In this document: positions 16,192-24,880 of the stretch, in pieces
Position numbering within the stretch: position 1 is the first letter of the stretch
Layout: the number at the start of each line of letters is the position of its first letter
Origin: Enterococcaceae bacterium
GTDB taxonomy: Bacteria > Bacillota > Bacilli > Lactobacillales > Enterococcaceae
Reading direction: 5' to 3'
NCBI GenBank assembly: GCA_022649665.1
Contig: JALCOL010000001.1
Coordinates: 186,001 to 250,000, forward strand
DNA: 64,000 bases
Notes under the pieces: generated by a model
What the model was told of the DNA's origin: nothing
Database searches by the model: none
The model's input: the letters and a program-made list of their open reading frames with translations, nothing else
Translations under genes and position numbers: made by a program

Positions 16192-17279
16192 TGCGATTCA
16201 ATGCGATTTTAACACGGGTAGTCAAAGAACTGCTGCGCGACAAGCGGACGCTCGCCCTGATGCTTTTAGCACCGGTGCTCGTTTTGACGCTGATGTATTT
16301 TGTGTTCGATACGAATTCGGAAACGCATTTGAAAATCGGGGTCGATGGAAGTGTTCCCAGCGAGATCGTCAAGACATTTCCCGCAAAGGAAGTGAAGATC
16401 AAGCATTTCAGCGATCACAAGAAGATCAAAGAAAAAATAGCAGACCACGATCTGGATGCATTTATTACGTTAGAAGGGACGACTTTTCAAGTCTCTTATG
16501 AAAATGAAGACCCAAGCAGTACTGCAAAAGCCAAAGCACTGTTTGCGAATGTTTTGACGGCGGATAAAATGAAAGCAATGAAAGCCGTCCTCCAAAAAGC
16601 AGCGCAGGCGACTGGCCAAAAGCCGCAGATCCAAAATTTTTCCGTCACGAATCATTATATGTACGGAACGGCTGACAGTACTTTTTTCGATAAAATCTTT
16701 CCGGTTTTGATTGGCTTTTTCGTTTTCTTTTTTGTTTTTTTGATTTCTGGGATCGCACTTTTGCGGGAACGGACGAGTGGTACGCTCGAACGTCTGCTTG
16801 CGACACCGGTCAAACGCAGCGAGATCGTGTTCGGTTATTTGACCGGCTACGGCATTTTTGCGGTGATCCAAACGCTGATCATTATTTTTTATTCGATCTT
16901 TATTTTAGACTTGCATGTCGAAGGCAGCCTTTTATGGGTGATCATTTCCAATATCATGATCGCGCTGGTCGCGCTTTCGATGGGGATCTTTGTCTCGACG
17001 TTTGCAAACTCCGAGTTTCAAATGATCCAATTTATTCCGATCGTAGTCGTTCCGCAAATCTTTTTTGCCGGCTTGATCCCGCTGGACGCGATGAATGACT
17101 GGATCCAAAAAATCGCCTATCTATTTCCGCTCAGCTATGGCGGCAAGATCTTGACAGATGTCATGATCAAAGGTCAAGGATTCGCGGCGATCTGGCCGGG
17201 ACTTGGTGTTTTGCTGCTGTTCGTTGCGGTCTTTACTTGGCTGAACATCATCGGCATGAAGCGCTACCGGAAAGTCTGA
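16188..17279 (+). CDS. ABC-2 type exporter permease
   Basis: This 363-residue permease has one N-terminal membrane helix (LALMLLAPVLVLTLMYFVF), an extracellular region of about 140 residues, and five C-terminal membrane helices starting near residue 170, with the RERTSGTLERLLATPVKRSEI signature of this family. It is translated from an ATG overlapping the ATPase stop. It abuts the stop of the converging symporter gene with no spacer, and no terminator was seen between them. Confidence 0.9.
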   Translation: MMRFNAILTRVVKELLRDKRTLALMLLAPVLVLTLMYFVFDTNSETHLKIGVDGSVPSEIVKTFPAKEVKIKHFSDHKKIKEKIADHDLDAFITLEGTTFQVSYENEDPSSTAKAKALFANVLTADKMKAMKAVLQKAAQATGQKPQIQNFSVTNHYMYGTADSTFFDKIFPVLIGFFVFFFVFLISGIALLRERTSGTLERLLATPVKRSEIVFGYLTGYGIFAVIQTLIIIFYSIFILDLHVEGSLLWVIISNIMIALVALSMGIFVSTFANSEFQMIQFIPIVVVPQIFFAGLIPLDAMNDWIQKIAYLFPLSYGGKILTDVMIKGQGFAAIWPGLGVLLLFVAVFTWLNIIGMKRYRKV

Positions 17280-18593
17280 TTATTTTTCGCCTTTCACCAG
17301 GCGTTCATCATAGAAATGGAATAGTGTGATCATCAGCAAGTAGATCGCCAGCGGGATCCATGTATAGTTCCAGTGGATCATCCGCAGCGTTTCCGCATTT
17401 TGCAGATGATTGGCGCGGTAGCCGGAAAGATCAAATAGTCCGGCGGTGATCAAGCCGCCGATGCCCAGTCCCAAATTGACGCCAAAATCGCTCGCAGAAG
17501 AAAAGACGCCTTCCGCTTGTACGCCGAGAGTGATACCGTAGCGGATCAAATCCGCGATCATGATCGAGATCAAGCCGACGATCATTCCTTGGCCGATGCA
17601 GTTGATCGTGATCGCAGCATAGAGGAGCGGCAAAGAATGCAGCAGACTTCCGGCCGTCAAAATGATTTGCCCGCAAAGCGCGATCCACATCCCGCTCATC
17701 ATCGTACGCTTGTTGCCGCAGCGGTTGGCGATCCGGATGATCAACAGGACGCCGATCAGCGAAGAAAAAGTAAAAATATTGGCGCGGGCAACGAGGTTCT
17801 GATCATGAAAGACGTATTTAAAATAGTAGACGGTTGTCTGGTTTTTGATCGCAGTAACAAGCCAAAAAAGGAAAATGATCACAGAAAACAACAGCCAAGG
17901 TTTGTTCGCAAACGCTGCCTTGAAAATCTTGCGGAACGGCTGATGCGCGATCGCGGGCTGTGTGAAACGTTCCTTGATATGAAAAAAAGTATTCAAGATC
18001 AAAACAAGCGAGATGAGTCCAAAAAGAATGATCGTCCATAAAAAGCCGCGCTGTTCATTGCCCTTCCCAAAAAATTGGACGAGCGGCAAAGTAGCGACCG
18101 CGACGAAAATCTGGACGGAACTGCCGAAAAATTGACGGATCACGCCCAAAAGCGTCAGCTCCCGATCATTATCGGACAAAGTCGGCAAGACAGAGGTGAC
18201 CGGCAGATTCACTGTGGAATAAAAGAACCCGAGACTCAAATATGTCGCATACGCCCAAACAAGCTTGCCGCCAGCCGAAAAGTTAGGGGTGACGAAAGTC
18301 AGCACTGCGGCGACGACATAAGGAAAAGCGAACCACAGAAAAAACGGTCGGCTTTTGCCGTAGCGCGAGTGTGTGCGGTCGATCATCATGCCGACCAATG
18401 GACTTTCGATCACATCCGCTACCCGGGCGATCAGAAACAAAAGCGCCGCTTGCGCTGGTTTTAAACCGAAAATATCGGTGTAGAAAAACAATAAGTACGT
18501 CGTCATCATTTGGAAGACCAGATTATCTGCCGCATCGCTCAGCCCATAGCTGATCCGCTCTTTCCAAGATGTTCGCCACTTTGTTTTATTCAC
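17280..18593 (-). CDS. GPH-family sugar:cation symporter (MFS)
   Basis: This 437-residue, twelve-helix transporter is of the glycoside-pentoside-hexuronide type (MelB/XylP-like). Marks are SYGLSDAADNLVFQMMTTYLLFFYTDIFGL at the N-terminus and DRTHSRYGKSRPFFLW in the first cytoplasmic loop. It imports a glycoside with Na+ or H+. The start is GTG at 18593 behind GTGAGG. No glycosidase gene is adjacent, so the substrate is unknown. The gene converges on the ABC exporter with zero spacing. Confidence 0.88.
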   Translation of the reverse strand: MNKTKWRTSWKERISYGLSDAADNLVFQMMTTYLLFFYTDIFGLKPAQAALLFLIARVADVIESPLVGMMIDRTHSRYGKSRPFFLWFAFPYVVAAVLTFVTPNFSAGGKLVWAYATYLSLGFFYSTVNLPVTSVLPTLSDNDRELTLLGVIRQFFGSSVQIFVAVATLPLVQFFGKGNEQRGFLWTIILFGLISLVLILNTFFHIKERFTQPAIAHQPFRKIFKAAFANKPWLLFSVIIFLFWLVTAIKNQTTVYYFKYVFHDQNLVARANIFTFSSLIGVLLIIRIANRCGNKRTMMSGMWIALCGQIILTAGSLLHSLPLLYAAITINCIGQGMIVGLISIMIADLIRYGITLGVQAEGVFSSASDFGVNLGLGIGGLITAGLFDLSGYRANHLQNAETLRMIHWNYTWIPLAIYLLMITLFHFYDERLVKGEK

Positions 18594-18675
18594 GACAACC
18601 TCACCGCTTTCCGATTGATTTTCTCAAGTATAATTCTGCGGCTGAAAAAATTGAATCATTTGCCCTTTTGAAAAG

Positions 18676-18776
18676 AAAGGGGCCTGTGACATAAGTGATG
18701 CCACAGACCCGATATCCAAACAAACGATATTCCGAAAGCAACTTCATTTTTTTCGAAGCTGAACACTTTTGTTGCC
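18676..18776 (+). repeat. Extended dispersed repeat, copy 1
   Basis: The hairpin GGGCCTGTGACATAAGTG / ATGCCACAGACCC is followed about 50 bp later by the tail TTTCGAAGCTGAACACTTTTG. The same architecture recurs at 24709-24818 (same strand) and 47187-47308 (opposite strand). Confidence 0.75.
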
Positions 18777-18949
18777 ACTTCGGCGGCTTCATTTTGGATT
18801 ATCTGATGATTTTATGGAGGAGAAAGCTTGCGCTGAGTTTTTGGGACCAACATTTTGATTCCTCTGGGATTAAAAAAGCGGATAAATGTCAATAGAATTC
18901 GTTTTTTCATTGATTCGCATTCGAACGAATGATAGTTTTATTAAACTAG

Positions 18950-19077
18950 ATAAAAGGATAAAAGGATAAAAGGATAAAAGGATAAAAGGATAAAAGGATA
19001 AAAGGATAAAAGGATAAAAGGATAAAAGGATAAAAGGATAAAAGGATAAAAGGATAAAAGGATAAAAGGATAAAAGG
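18950..19077. repeat. Tandem repeat, 16 exact copies of an 8-bp unit
   Basis: The unit ATAAAAGG is repeated exactly 16 times without interruption (128 bp). It is intergenic. Because the unit length is not a multiple of three and no gene crosses it, it is not a coding repeat. The copy number is a likely variable-number locus. Confidence 0.97.
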
Positions 19078-19214
19078 AAAATTGGTTTGATAGAAATAAA
19101 TCATATCAGTTTCTTGCCACTTTATGACAACGATTTGTTTTCGATTTTGATTACGCATTGCGGTAGGTGATCAGCTGATAGGTCAATGGTGCACGGACAT
19201 ACGAAGCGTTAGCT

Positions 19215-19395
19215 CGTTTTTGCTGAGAGAGATTTTTATCTATGGAATCCAAAAGTTTTCAAGCCTGGTTGTCCATGGAGATATCCTTTCCAGATGACTG
19301 GTGGCTTTGGTCGACGACAGTTTATTAGTTTGGATATCTTTATTAAATAAAAAAGTGCTAGAAGAAAACCCCAAAGGATTTTCCACCAGCACTAA
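19215..19395 (-). mobile_element. Remnant of an ISL3-family insertion sequence end
   Basis: This stretch aligns by eye with 51337-51537: GAGATTTTTATCT, then GGAGATATCCTTTCC, GATGACTG, TTTTGGTCGAC-like and a terminal palindrome AGTGCT..AGCACT. In the second copy it borders an ISL3 transposase remnant, so this one is a solo end that has lost its transposase gene. Confidence 0.65.
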
Positions 19396-19652
19396 ATATT
19401 TTAATTTATAGAATTGATACTGCCTCGCGATTCTGCTTTTTTTGAATTCCTTCTCATTTATATTTTTTACGAATAAAAAAAGAAGGTTCCTTCCCTTGAC
19501 ACTTTTGAGTTTTGGGCTTTCAAATTCCTTCTGTAATTCCTTCTGTTTAGTTTGATATTCTATGACATTTAATGAAATCACGGTTTTGAAGGACAACAGG
19601 AGTTTTAAAACAAAATGCTGTTAAATCAATGTTTCTCAGAGTTAAAAATAAA

Positions 19653-19723
19653 AGCGGGTGACGAGAATCGAACTCGCGACGGAAGCTTGGGAAGCTTCTG
19701 TTTTACCACTAAACTACACCCGC
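19653..19723 (-). tRNA. tRNA-Gly (anticodon CCC)
   Basis: On the minus strand this 71-nt sequence folds as a cloverleaf: acceptor GCGGGTG / CACCCGC, D arm GTTTAGTGGTAAAAC, anticodon stem GAAGC/GCTTC with loop TTCCCAA, and T arm with GTTCGATTC. The loop centre gives anticodon CCC, reading GGG. The CCA end is not encoded. A T-rich stretch follows. The minor glycine isoacceptor stands alone, not in an rRNA-linked cluster. Confidence 0.95.
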
Positions 19724-19844
19724 AGTACTTTTCTAGTATACCTCTAGTTAAAATTGAATTGCAAGGAAAATTTTCAATAGAAATTTATCGATGCGGCCGC
19801 GCAGAGCGTTAAAAAAGCGACCTAGCTATCAAAAAAATATTTAT

Positions 19845-19873
19845 TTGTGCTTTCAAGTGCTTTCTTGTAAAAT
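19845..19873 (+). promoter_or_regulatory. Promoter of the ireB operon
   Basis: TTGTGC (19845-19850) and TAAAAT (19868-19873) are 17 bp apart, 33 bp ahead of the ireB start. Confidence 0.55.
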
Positions 19874-19906
19874 AGGAGATGTATGGAAGAATAGAGGTGA
19901 AGATAG

Positions 19907-20176
19907 ATGGGCTATACTGATGAAACAGTCCGTTTTGATTTTGATGATAACCGCAAGAAGGAAATAAAGAAAATGCTTCCATTAGTTTATGAAGCATTGG
20001 CAGAAAAAGGGTACAATCCAATCAACCAGATCGTCGGCTATTTGCTTTCGGGAGATCCGGCATATATTCCCCGCTACAAAGATGCCAGAAACCTGATCAG
20101 AAAATATGAACGCGATGAAGTGATGGAAGAGTTGGTTCGATCTTATCTTAAGGACCAGAGTATTGATGCCCAATGA
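19907..20176 (+). CDS. ireB: IreB family regulatory phosphoprotein (UPF0297)
   Basis: This 89-residue protein is a full-length member of UPF0297. In Enterococcus faecalis IreB is a substrate of the Ser/Thr kinase IreK and a negative regulator of cephalosporin resistance. Marks are [38 protein letters not shown] and the N-terminal threonines that include the phosphorylation site. A GAGGTGA ribosome site precedes it. Its stop overlaps the ruvX start by four bases, the conserved ireB-ruvX-DUF1292 order of Firmicutes. Confidence 0.95.
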   Translation: MGYTDETVRFDFDDNRKKEIKKMLPLVYEALAEKGYNPINQIVGYLLSGDPAYIPRYKDARNLIRKYERDEVMEELVRSYLKDQSIDAQ

Positions 20177-20598
20177 GGATCATGGGACTTGATGTTGGTT
20201 CAAAAACGGTCGGCGTAGCACTTAGCGATCCGTTCGGCTGGACTGCCCAAGGAATCGAGATCATTCGGATCGATGAAGCCGTTGGCGAATTCGGGTTCGA
20301 TCGTTTGAAAGAACTGGTCGAAGAATATGAAGTCGATTCATTTGTCGTCGGACTGCCGAAAAATATGAACAACTCGATCGGCCCCCGCGCGGAAGCATCG
20401 CTTGCTTACGGGGAAAAGCTCGAGCAGTTATTTCACTTGCCTGTTTATTATCAAGATGAACGTTTAACGACCGTCCAAGCAGAACGAATGCTGATCCAAG
20501 AAGCGGACACCTCTAGAAATAAACGCAAAAAAGTAATCGATAAGCTTGCAGCGATGATGATTTTACAAAATTATCTCGATGCCAACAGCAGGAAATGA
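20173..20598 (+). CDS. ruvX: Holliday junction resolvase-like RuvX/YqgF
   Basis: This 141-residue RNase-H-fold protein of the YqgF family is a putative junction resolvase, also linked to pre-16S rRNA maturation. It begins [18 protein letters not shown] with the catalytic Asp, and has [14 protein letters not shown] and [16 protein letters not shown]. It is translationally coupled to ireB and followed by a DUF1292 gene. Confidence 0.95.
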   Translation: MRIMGLDVGSKTVGVALSDPFGWTAQGIEIIRIDEAVGEFGFDRLKELVEEYEVDSFVVGLPKNMNNSIGPRAEASLAYGEKLEQLFHLPVYYQDERLTTVQAERMLIQEADTSRNKRKKVIDKLAAMMILQNYLDANSRK

Positions 20599-20605
20599 GG
20601 AAAAA

Positions 20606-20941
20606 ATGATGGCAGATGAACATATACACACACATGACCACGAACACGATCATGAAAAAGAAAATCATGAATATATCACACTTGTTGACGAAAACGGCAA
20701 TGAAGAATTGTACGAGATCCTGATGACGATCGATGGTCAGGAAGAATTCGGCAAAAATTACGTTCTCGTTTATCCGGCAAGTACAGATGAAGATTCCGAC
20801 GAAGAGATCGAAGTCGGCGCTTATGCCTACATCGAAAACGAAGATGGCTCCGAAGGCGAATTGATGGAAATCGAAACCGACGCGGAATGGGATTTTGTCG
20901 AAGGCGTCTTCAGTGCTTTTGCTGAAGAAGAGGAAGAGTAA
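20606..20941 (+). CDS. DUF1292 family protein (UPF0473)
   Basis: This 111-residue, very acidic protein has a His-rich N-terminus ([19 protein letters not shown]) that might bind metal, followed by the DUF1292 core ([25 protein letters not shown]). The function is unknown. The start at 20606 follows GAGGAAAAA; a second ATG follows directly. It is the third gene of the ireB operon and ends at a terminator. Confidence 0.9.
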   Translation: MMADEHIHTHDHEHDHEKENHEYITLVDENGNEELYEILMTIDGQEEFGKNYVLVYPASTDEDSDEEIEVGAYAYIENEDGSEGELMEIETDAEWDFVEGVFSAFAEEEEE

Positions 20942-20947
20942 ATCTAC

Positions 20948-20982
20948 AAAAAAGCCTCGTGAATCGACACGGGGCTTTTTTC
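20948..20982 (+). terminator. Terminator of the ireB operon
   Basis: AAAAAGCCTCGTG and CACGGGGCTTTTTT form a stem with a T run. Confidence 0.8.
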
Positions 20983-21010
20983 AGTGAGACTTTCTGGAGG
21001 GGTTAGGTCA

Positions 21011-21322
21011 ATGGCTGAAGAAAATTTTCGATACAAAACGACGATCCACGGGAAGCCGTATACGATCATCGGACATGAAACGCGCCGGCAGATGGATGAA
21101 GTAATGAAAGTCTTCAATGACCAGCTTGAACAGATCAAGCGGCTGGCGCCGGAGATCTCGACGGAAGACAGTGCGGTGCTTTTAGCTGTCAACGCGATCA
21201 ACGACCAGCTGAAAAAGCAAGAGCGGATCTTTCAACTCGAAGAAGATCTGCAAGCAGCAGAAGACAAAATTTCGCAGTTGACAAGCGGCTCCAAAACGAA
21301 AGCGCCGCAGGAGAAAAAGTGA
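21011..21322 (+). CDS. zapA: Cell division protein ZapA
   Basis: This 103-residue ZapA homologue binds FtsZ and promotes Z-ring assembly. It has an N-terminal globular part (RYKTTIHGKPYTIIGHETRRQMDEV) and a C-terminal coiled coil (AVLLAVNAINDQLKKQERIFQLEEDL). The start at 21011 follows TGGAGGGG. It is followed by cvpA and mutS2, the common Firmicutes order. Confidence 0.9.
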   Translation: MAEENFRYKTTIHGKPYTIIGHETRRQMDEVMKVFNDQLEQIKRLAPEISTEDSAVLLAVNAINDQLKKQERIFQLEEDLQAAEDKISQLTSGSKTKAPQEKK

Positions 21323-21331
21323 GGGAACACG

Positions 21332-21883
21332 ATGCTGATTAGTTTGCTGATATTGATCGTTTTAGCGATCGGAACTTACGGCGGCGCCCGCAAGGGAATC
21401 GCGCTGGAAGCTTTTTATTTGTTTGGATATGCTCTCACTTTTTTGATCGCCAAACTGCAATACGCTAAAGTAGGTCCCAAATTTGAATTGCTGATCCCTT
21501 ATCCATCGGTCACGACCGATAGCAATCTGGTTTTTTTCAGTCATGAGATCTCGCTGAAACTCGATCAGGCATTTTACGCAGCGTTTGCGTTCATGCTGAT
21601 TTTATTCATCGGCTGGCTGTTGATCCATTTTGTCGGGATCTTCGCCGATGCCCTGCGCTTTACCCCGATCCCGCAGACAACGGATTGGATCGGCGGCGGA
21701 GTGATCGCATTCATCAATACGTATCTCGTGATCTTTATGGTTTTGTGGATCCTTTCGCTGGTTCCTTTAGACAGCACGCAAAATATTTTTCGCCATAGCG
21801 GCTTGGCCCGTCTGATCACACAAGACACCCCGCACTTTTCCAAAGAGATCTATCGGCTTTGGATAACGAATATCGTGAAGTAA
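21332..21883 (+). CDS. CvpA family membrane protein
   Basis: This 183-residue protein has four hydrophobic segments and the CvpA-family start LISLLILIVLAIGTYGGARKGIALEAFYL. CvpA proteins are linked to colicin V export in E. coli and to envelope homeostasis, and the role in Gram-positives is not settled. It starts nine bases after zapA behind GAGGGAAC, so the two are co-transcribed. A weak hairpin (21889-21918) separates it from mutS2. Confidence 0.88.
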   Translation: MLISLLILIVLAIGTYGGARKGIALEAFYLFGYALTFLIAKLQYAKVGPKFELLIPYPSVTTDSNLVFFSHEISLKLDQAFYAAFAFMLILFIGWLLIHFVGIFADALRFTPIPQTTDWIGGGVIAFINTYLVIFMVLWILSLVPLDSTQNIFRHSGLARLITQDTPHFSKEIYRLWITNIVK

Positions 21884-21888
21884 ACTAG

Positions 21889-21918
21889 GCTGAGCGGCAT
21901 CGTTCAGCTTTTTCTTTT
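21889..21918 (+). terminator. Terminator-like hairpin before mutS2
   Basis: AGGCTGAGCG and CGTTCAGCT pair around a GCAT loop, followed by TTTTTCTTTT. Confidence 0.55.
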
Positions 21919-21936
21919 ATTAGAAGGAGAGAAATT

Positions 21937-24300
21937 GTGAATCAAAAGATATTTCAAACATTGGAATTTCCAAAGATCATTCAGCAAGTCGCCCAATTTT
22001 CACGGACGCACTTAGGAAAAGAATTGATCACAAAAATGCAGCCGGCAAGCAGCAAGGATAAATTAGAAGACCGTTTGGCGGAAACGCAAGACGGGCAGAC
22101 CGTCTTGCGGCTGAAAGGCGGGATCCCGCTGCCGAAGCTTGCGAATGTCGACCCGCATATGAAGCGGATCGAGATCGGCGCGGATTTGAACGGCGCGGAA
22201 CTGGTCGAAGTGCGGCGCGTTTTAGAAGCCGCCGAAGAGCTGGGAAACTTTTTTGCCGGGATGCGCGACAATGAAGTCGAATTGCCGACACTTTATGGGT
22301 TGAGTGACCAGCTGACGATCTTGCCGGAACTGCGGCGCGATTTGCAGCGTTCGCTCGATGAAGACGGTACAGTGACCGACGAGGCGTCAAGCGAATTGCG
22401 CAGTATCCGCCAGCAGATCACCCGTCTTCAGGCGAATATCCGCCAGGAACTCGATGATATGCTGCGGCAAAAGGCCAAATATCTGACCGACACATTGATC
22501 ACGATGCGCAACGACCGTTACGTACTGCCGGTCAAAGCAGAGTATCGCAATGTGTTCGGCGGTGTGGTCCATGACCAGAGCGGTTCCGGCCAGACACTTT
22601 TTATCGAACCGCGCGCTGTCGTTGAATTGAATAATCGTTTGCGGCAGGCACAGATCCGCGAGCGTCAAGAGATCGAACGGATCTTGGCAGAACTCTCAGC
22701 CAAACTGGTGCCTGAGCGACGGGCGATTTTACAAAATGCGTATCTGCTGGGGCGGATGGATGAGATCAATGCACGCGCCTATTACGGCAAGAGCGTTCAC
22801 GGGACTGTGCCGCAGATCGCTGAAAACAATCAAATTTACTTTAAACAAGCCCGCCATCCACTGTTGGATCCAAAAACCGTTGTCGCAAACGATATTTATA
22901 TCGGCGGCGATGTCGAAACGATCGTGATCACCGGTCCGAATACCGGCGGGAAAACGATCACGCTGAAAACACTTGGGCTATTGCAGCTGATGGCGCAAAG
23001 CGGGCTGCCGATCCCTGTCGGCGAAGATTCGAAAATGGGGATCTTTAATGAGATTTTCGCTGATATCGGCGATGAACAGTCGATCGAACAGAGCTTATCG
23101 ACATTCTCTTCTCATATGACGACGATCGTCTCAGTCTTGAAAAAAGCTGATGCACGTTCGCTCGTTTTGTTCGATGAGCTGGGTGCCGGGACTGATCCGC
23201 AAGAAGGTGCGGCGCTGGCGATCGCGATCTTGGATGATCTTGCAGCGAAGGGCAGCATGGTGATGGCGACGACGCATTATCCGGAACTGAAGATCTACGG
23301 CTACAACCGGCCGAAAACGATCAACGCCAGCATGGAATTCGACGTTGATACGCTGAGTCCGACATATCGCCTTTTGATCGGCGTACCTGGACGCTCAAAC
23401 GCGTTTGAAATTTCAAAACGCCTCGGCCTTGACCCGCAGTTGATTGAAAACGCCAAAACGATCATGAATGATGAGTCGCAAGATCTGAACGAAATGATCA
23501 GCGATCTGGAAAATCAGCGCAAAATGGCAGAGACCGAATACCAAGAATACCGCCGCTACGAAGAAAAAGCTGAAAAGCTTTATCTGGATTTGAAGGAAGC
23601 CTATCAATATTTCTTCGAAGAACGCGAAAAAGAGCTGAACAAAGCCAAAAAGCGCGCCAATATCCTGGTGAATGATGCGGAAGAGGAAGCAGACAAGATC
23701 ATCAGCGATATTCGCAAACTGCAGCTGACGAGCGGCCAAAAAGGAAATGTCAAAGAGCATCAGCTGATCGCAGCTAAAACAAAATTAAAAGGGCTTCATC
23801 AAGACGAAGTCGATTTGTCGCATAATAAAGTGTTGAAAAAAGCTAAAGAGAAAAAAACATTCCATGAGGGCGATGAAGTGCTGGTGGAAACATACGGCCA
23901 GCGCGGGACATTGCTCCACCGCGTCAACCACAACGAGTGGCAAGTCCAGCTCGGCATTTTGAAAATGCAAGTCCCCGAAAAAGATCTGACGCCAGTCGCT
24001 CCGGCAAAAGAGCCGAAACAGCGGACGGTCGTCGTGCGCTCCGGGGCGGGTGCGCATGTTTCGCCGCAGCTTGATCTGCGCGGCGAACGCTACGACCAAG
24101 CGCTCCATGAAGTCGACCAGTATCTGGATGCCGCGATTTTGGCAGGTTATCCGCAAGTCACGATCATCCACGGCAAAGGAACCGGGGCGCTTCGAAAAGG
24201 GATCACCGATTATTTGAAAAATCATCGTTCCGTCAAGAAATTCGAATTTGCGCCGTCTTCGCAAGGCGGCAACGGCGCAACGATCGTATACTTCAAATAG
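21937..24300 (+). CDS. mutS2: Endonuclease MutS2
   Basis: This 787-residue MutS2 has the MutS-type ATPase (Walker A in TGPNTGGKTITLK near residue 332, and DELGAGTDPQEGAALA), a long helical linker (about residues 500-640) and a C-terminal Smr nuclease domain (LDLRGERYDQAL, then IIHGKGTGALRKGI). MutS2 acts on branched DNA, and on collided ribosomes as a splitting factor in Bacillus; it is not a mismatch-repair protein. The start is GTG behind AGAAGGAGAG. It is full length. Confidence 0.96.
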   Translation: MNQKIFQTLEFPKIIQQVAQFSRTHLGKELITKMQPASSKDKLEDRLAETQDGQTVLRLKGGIPLPKLANVDPHMKRIEIGADLNGAELVEVRRVLEAAEELGNFFAGMRDNEVELPTLYGLSDQLTILPELRRDLQRSLDEDGTVTDEASSELRSIRQQITRLQANIRQELDDMLRQKAKYLTDTLITMRNDRYVLPVKAEYRNVFGGVVHDQSGSGQTLFIEPRAVVELNNRLRQAQIRERQEIERILAELSAKLVPERRAILQNAYLLGRMDEINARAYYGKSVHGTVPQIAENNQIYFKQARHPLLDPKTVVANDIYIGGDVETIVITGPNTGGKTITLKTLGLLQLMAQSGLPIPVGEDSKMGIFNEIFADIGDEQSIEQSLSTFSSHMTTIVSVLKKADARSLVLFDELGAGTDPQEGAALAIAILDDLAAKGSMVMATTHYPELKIYGYNRPKTINASMEFDVDTLSPTYRLLIGVPGRSNAFEISKRLGLDPQLIENAKTIMNDESQDLNEMISDLENQRKMAETEYQEYRRYEEKAEKLYLDLKEAYQYFFEEREKELNKAKKRANILVNDAEEEADKIISDIRKLQLTSGQKGNVKEHQLIAAKTKLKGLHQDEVDLSHNKVLKKAKEKKTFHEGDEVLVETYGQRGTLLHRVNHNEWQVQLGILKMQVPEKDLTPVAPAKEPKQRTVVVRSGAGAHVSPQLDLRGERYDQALHEVDQYLDAAILAGYPQVTIIHGKGTGALRKGITDYLKNHRSVKKFEFAPSSQGGNGATIVYFK

Positions 24301-24313
24301 CCAAGCATAAAAG

Positions 24314-24343
24314 TTGCTTGCAAGATAGGACTAGGGGTATACT
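24314..24343 (+). promoter_or_regulatory. Promoter of trxA
   Basis: TTGCTT (24314-24319) and TATACT (24338-24343) with an 18-bp spacer. Confidence 0.45.
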
Positions 24344-24384
24344 GTTGGTGTAAAAAGAGGAATTTAATGAAGGAGTGAATCATA

Positions 24385-24702
24385 ATGATCGAAGAAGTAA
24401 ATGATACAAATTTCACTGAAGAAACAAGTGACGGCCTTGCGCTCGTCGATTTCTGGGCTTCCTGGTGCGGTCCATGCCGGATGCAGTCGCCGATCCTTGA
24501 ACAATTGGATGATGAATTCGACGATAGTCAATTAAAGATCTACAAAATGAATGTCGATGAAAATCCTGATACACCGCGAATGTTCGGCATCATGAGCATC
24601 CCGACTTTACTGCTGAAAAAAGACGGCGAAGTGATCGATCAAGTGGTCGGCGTCCATTCGCTCGATCAATTGAAATCGATCGTGAATAATAATTTAGCTT
24701 AA
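24385..24702 (+). CDS. trxA: Thioredoxin
   Basis: This 105-residue protein reduces disulfides in the cytoplasm. The redox motif WCGPC lies at residues 27-31 and the cis-proline in SIPTLLL. It starts behind AAGGAGTG and has its own promoter. An extended dispersed repeat, whose hairpin can act as a terminator, follows at once. Confidence 0.96.
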   Translation: MIEEVNDTNFTEETSDGLALVDFWASWCGPCRMQSPILEQLDDEFDDSQLKIYKMNVDENPDTPRMFGIMSIPTLLLKKDGEVIDQVVGVHSLDQLKSIVNNNLA

Positions 24703-24708
24703 ATAAAG

Positions 24709-24818
24709 CCAAAAGGCTCCGTGACATAAGTCTTGTCACGGAGCCTTTTGCCGAATAAACAGCGCTTCAAAAAGTCTCTTCTTTGGATTATTTCTCGAAG
24801 CTGAGCACTTTTGTCACC
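24709..24818 (+). repeat. Extended dispersed repeat, copy 2 (hairpin acts as trxA terminator)
   Basis: The hairpin GGCTCCGTGACATAAG / CTTGTCACGGAGCC is followed by TTTT, then about 45 bp later by the tail TTCTCGAAGCTGAGCACTTT. It is the best-preserved copy of the family. The tail ends 63 bp upstream of uvrC. Confidence 0.85.
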
Positions 24819-24880
24819 GCCGCTTTCCTGATAAAATGAGGTTGCACCGCCACTGGAGCAATTTGAAATTAGGTGAGAAA

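Larger units (their letters stand above)
18594..19652. other. Gene-free stretch of about 1.06 kb
   Basis: No convincing gene lies here. In order it holds the symporter leader with a minus-strand TATACT near 18630, an extended dispersed repeat (18676-18776), the 8-bp tandem repeat (18950-19077), and an ISL3-type end remnant (19215-19395). The rest, including 19400-19650, shows nothing recognisable. The region accumulates repeats and scars. Confidence 0.8.

Noticed and set aside
18950-19077. Tandem repeat as a CRISPR array
   Set aside because: Units are 8 bp and contiguous with no spacers.
18946-19158. Minus-strand reading frame of 70 codons with FILLSFYP repeats
   Set aside because: It is only the translation of the 8-bp tandem repeat, which stays open by chance; no ribosome site and no similarity to a protein.
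19240-19596. 118-codon minus-strand frame
   Set aside because: It runs through the ISL3 end remnant, has no ribosome site and no recognisable domain.
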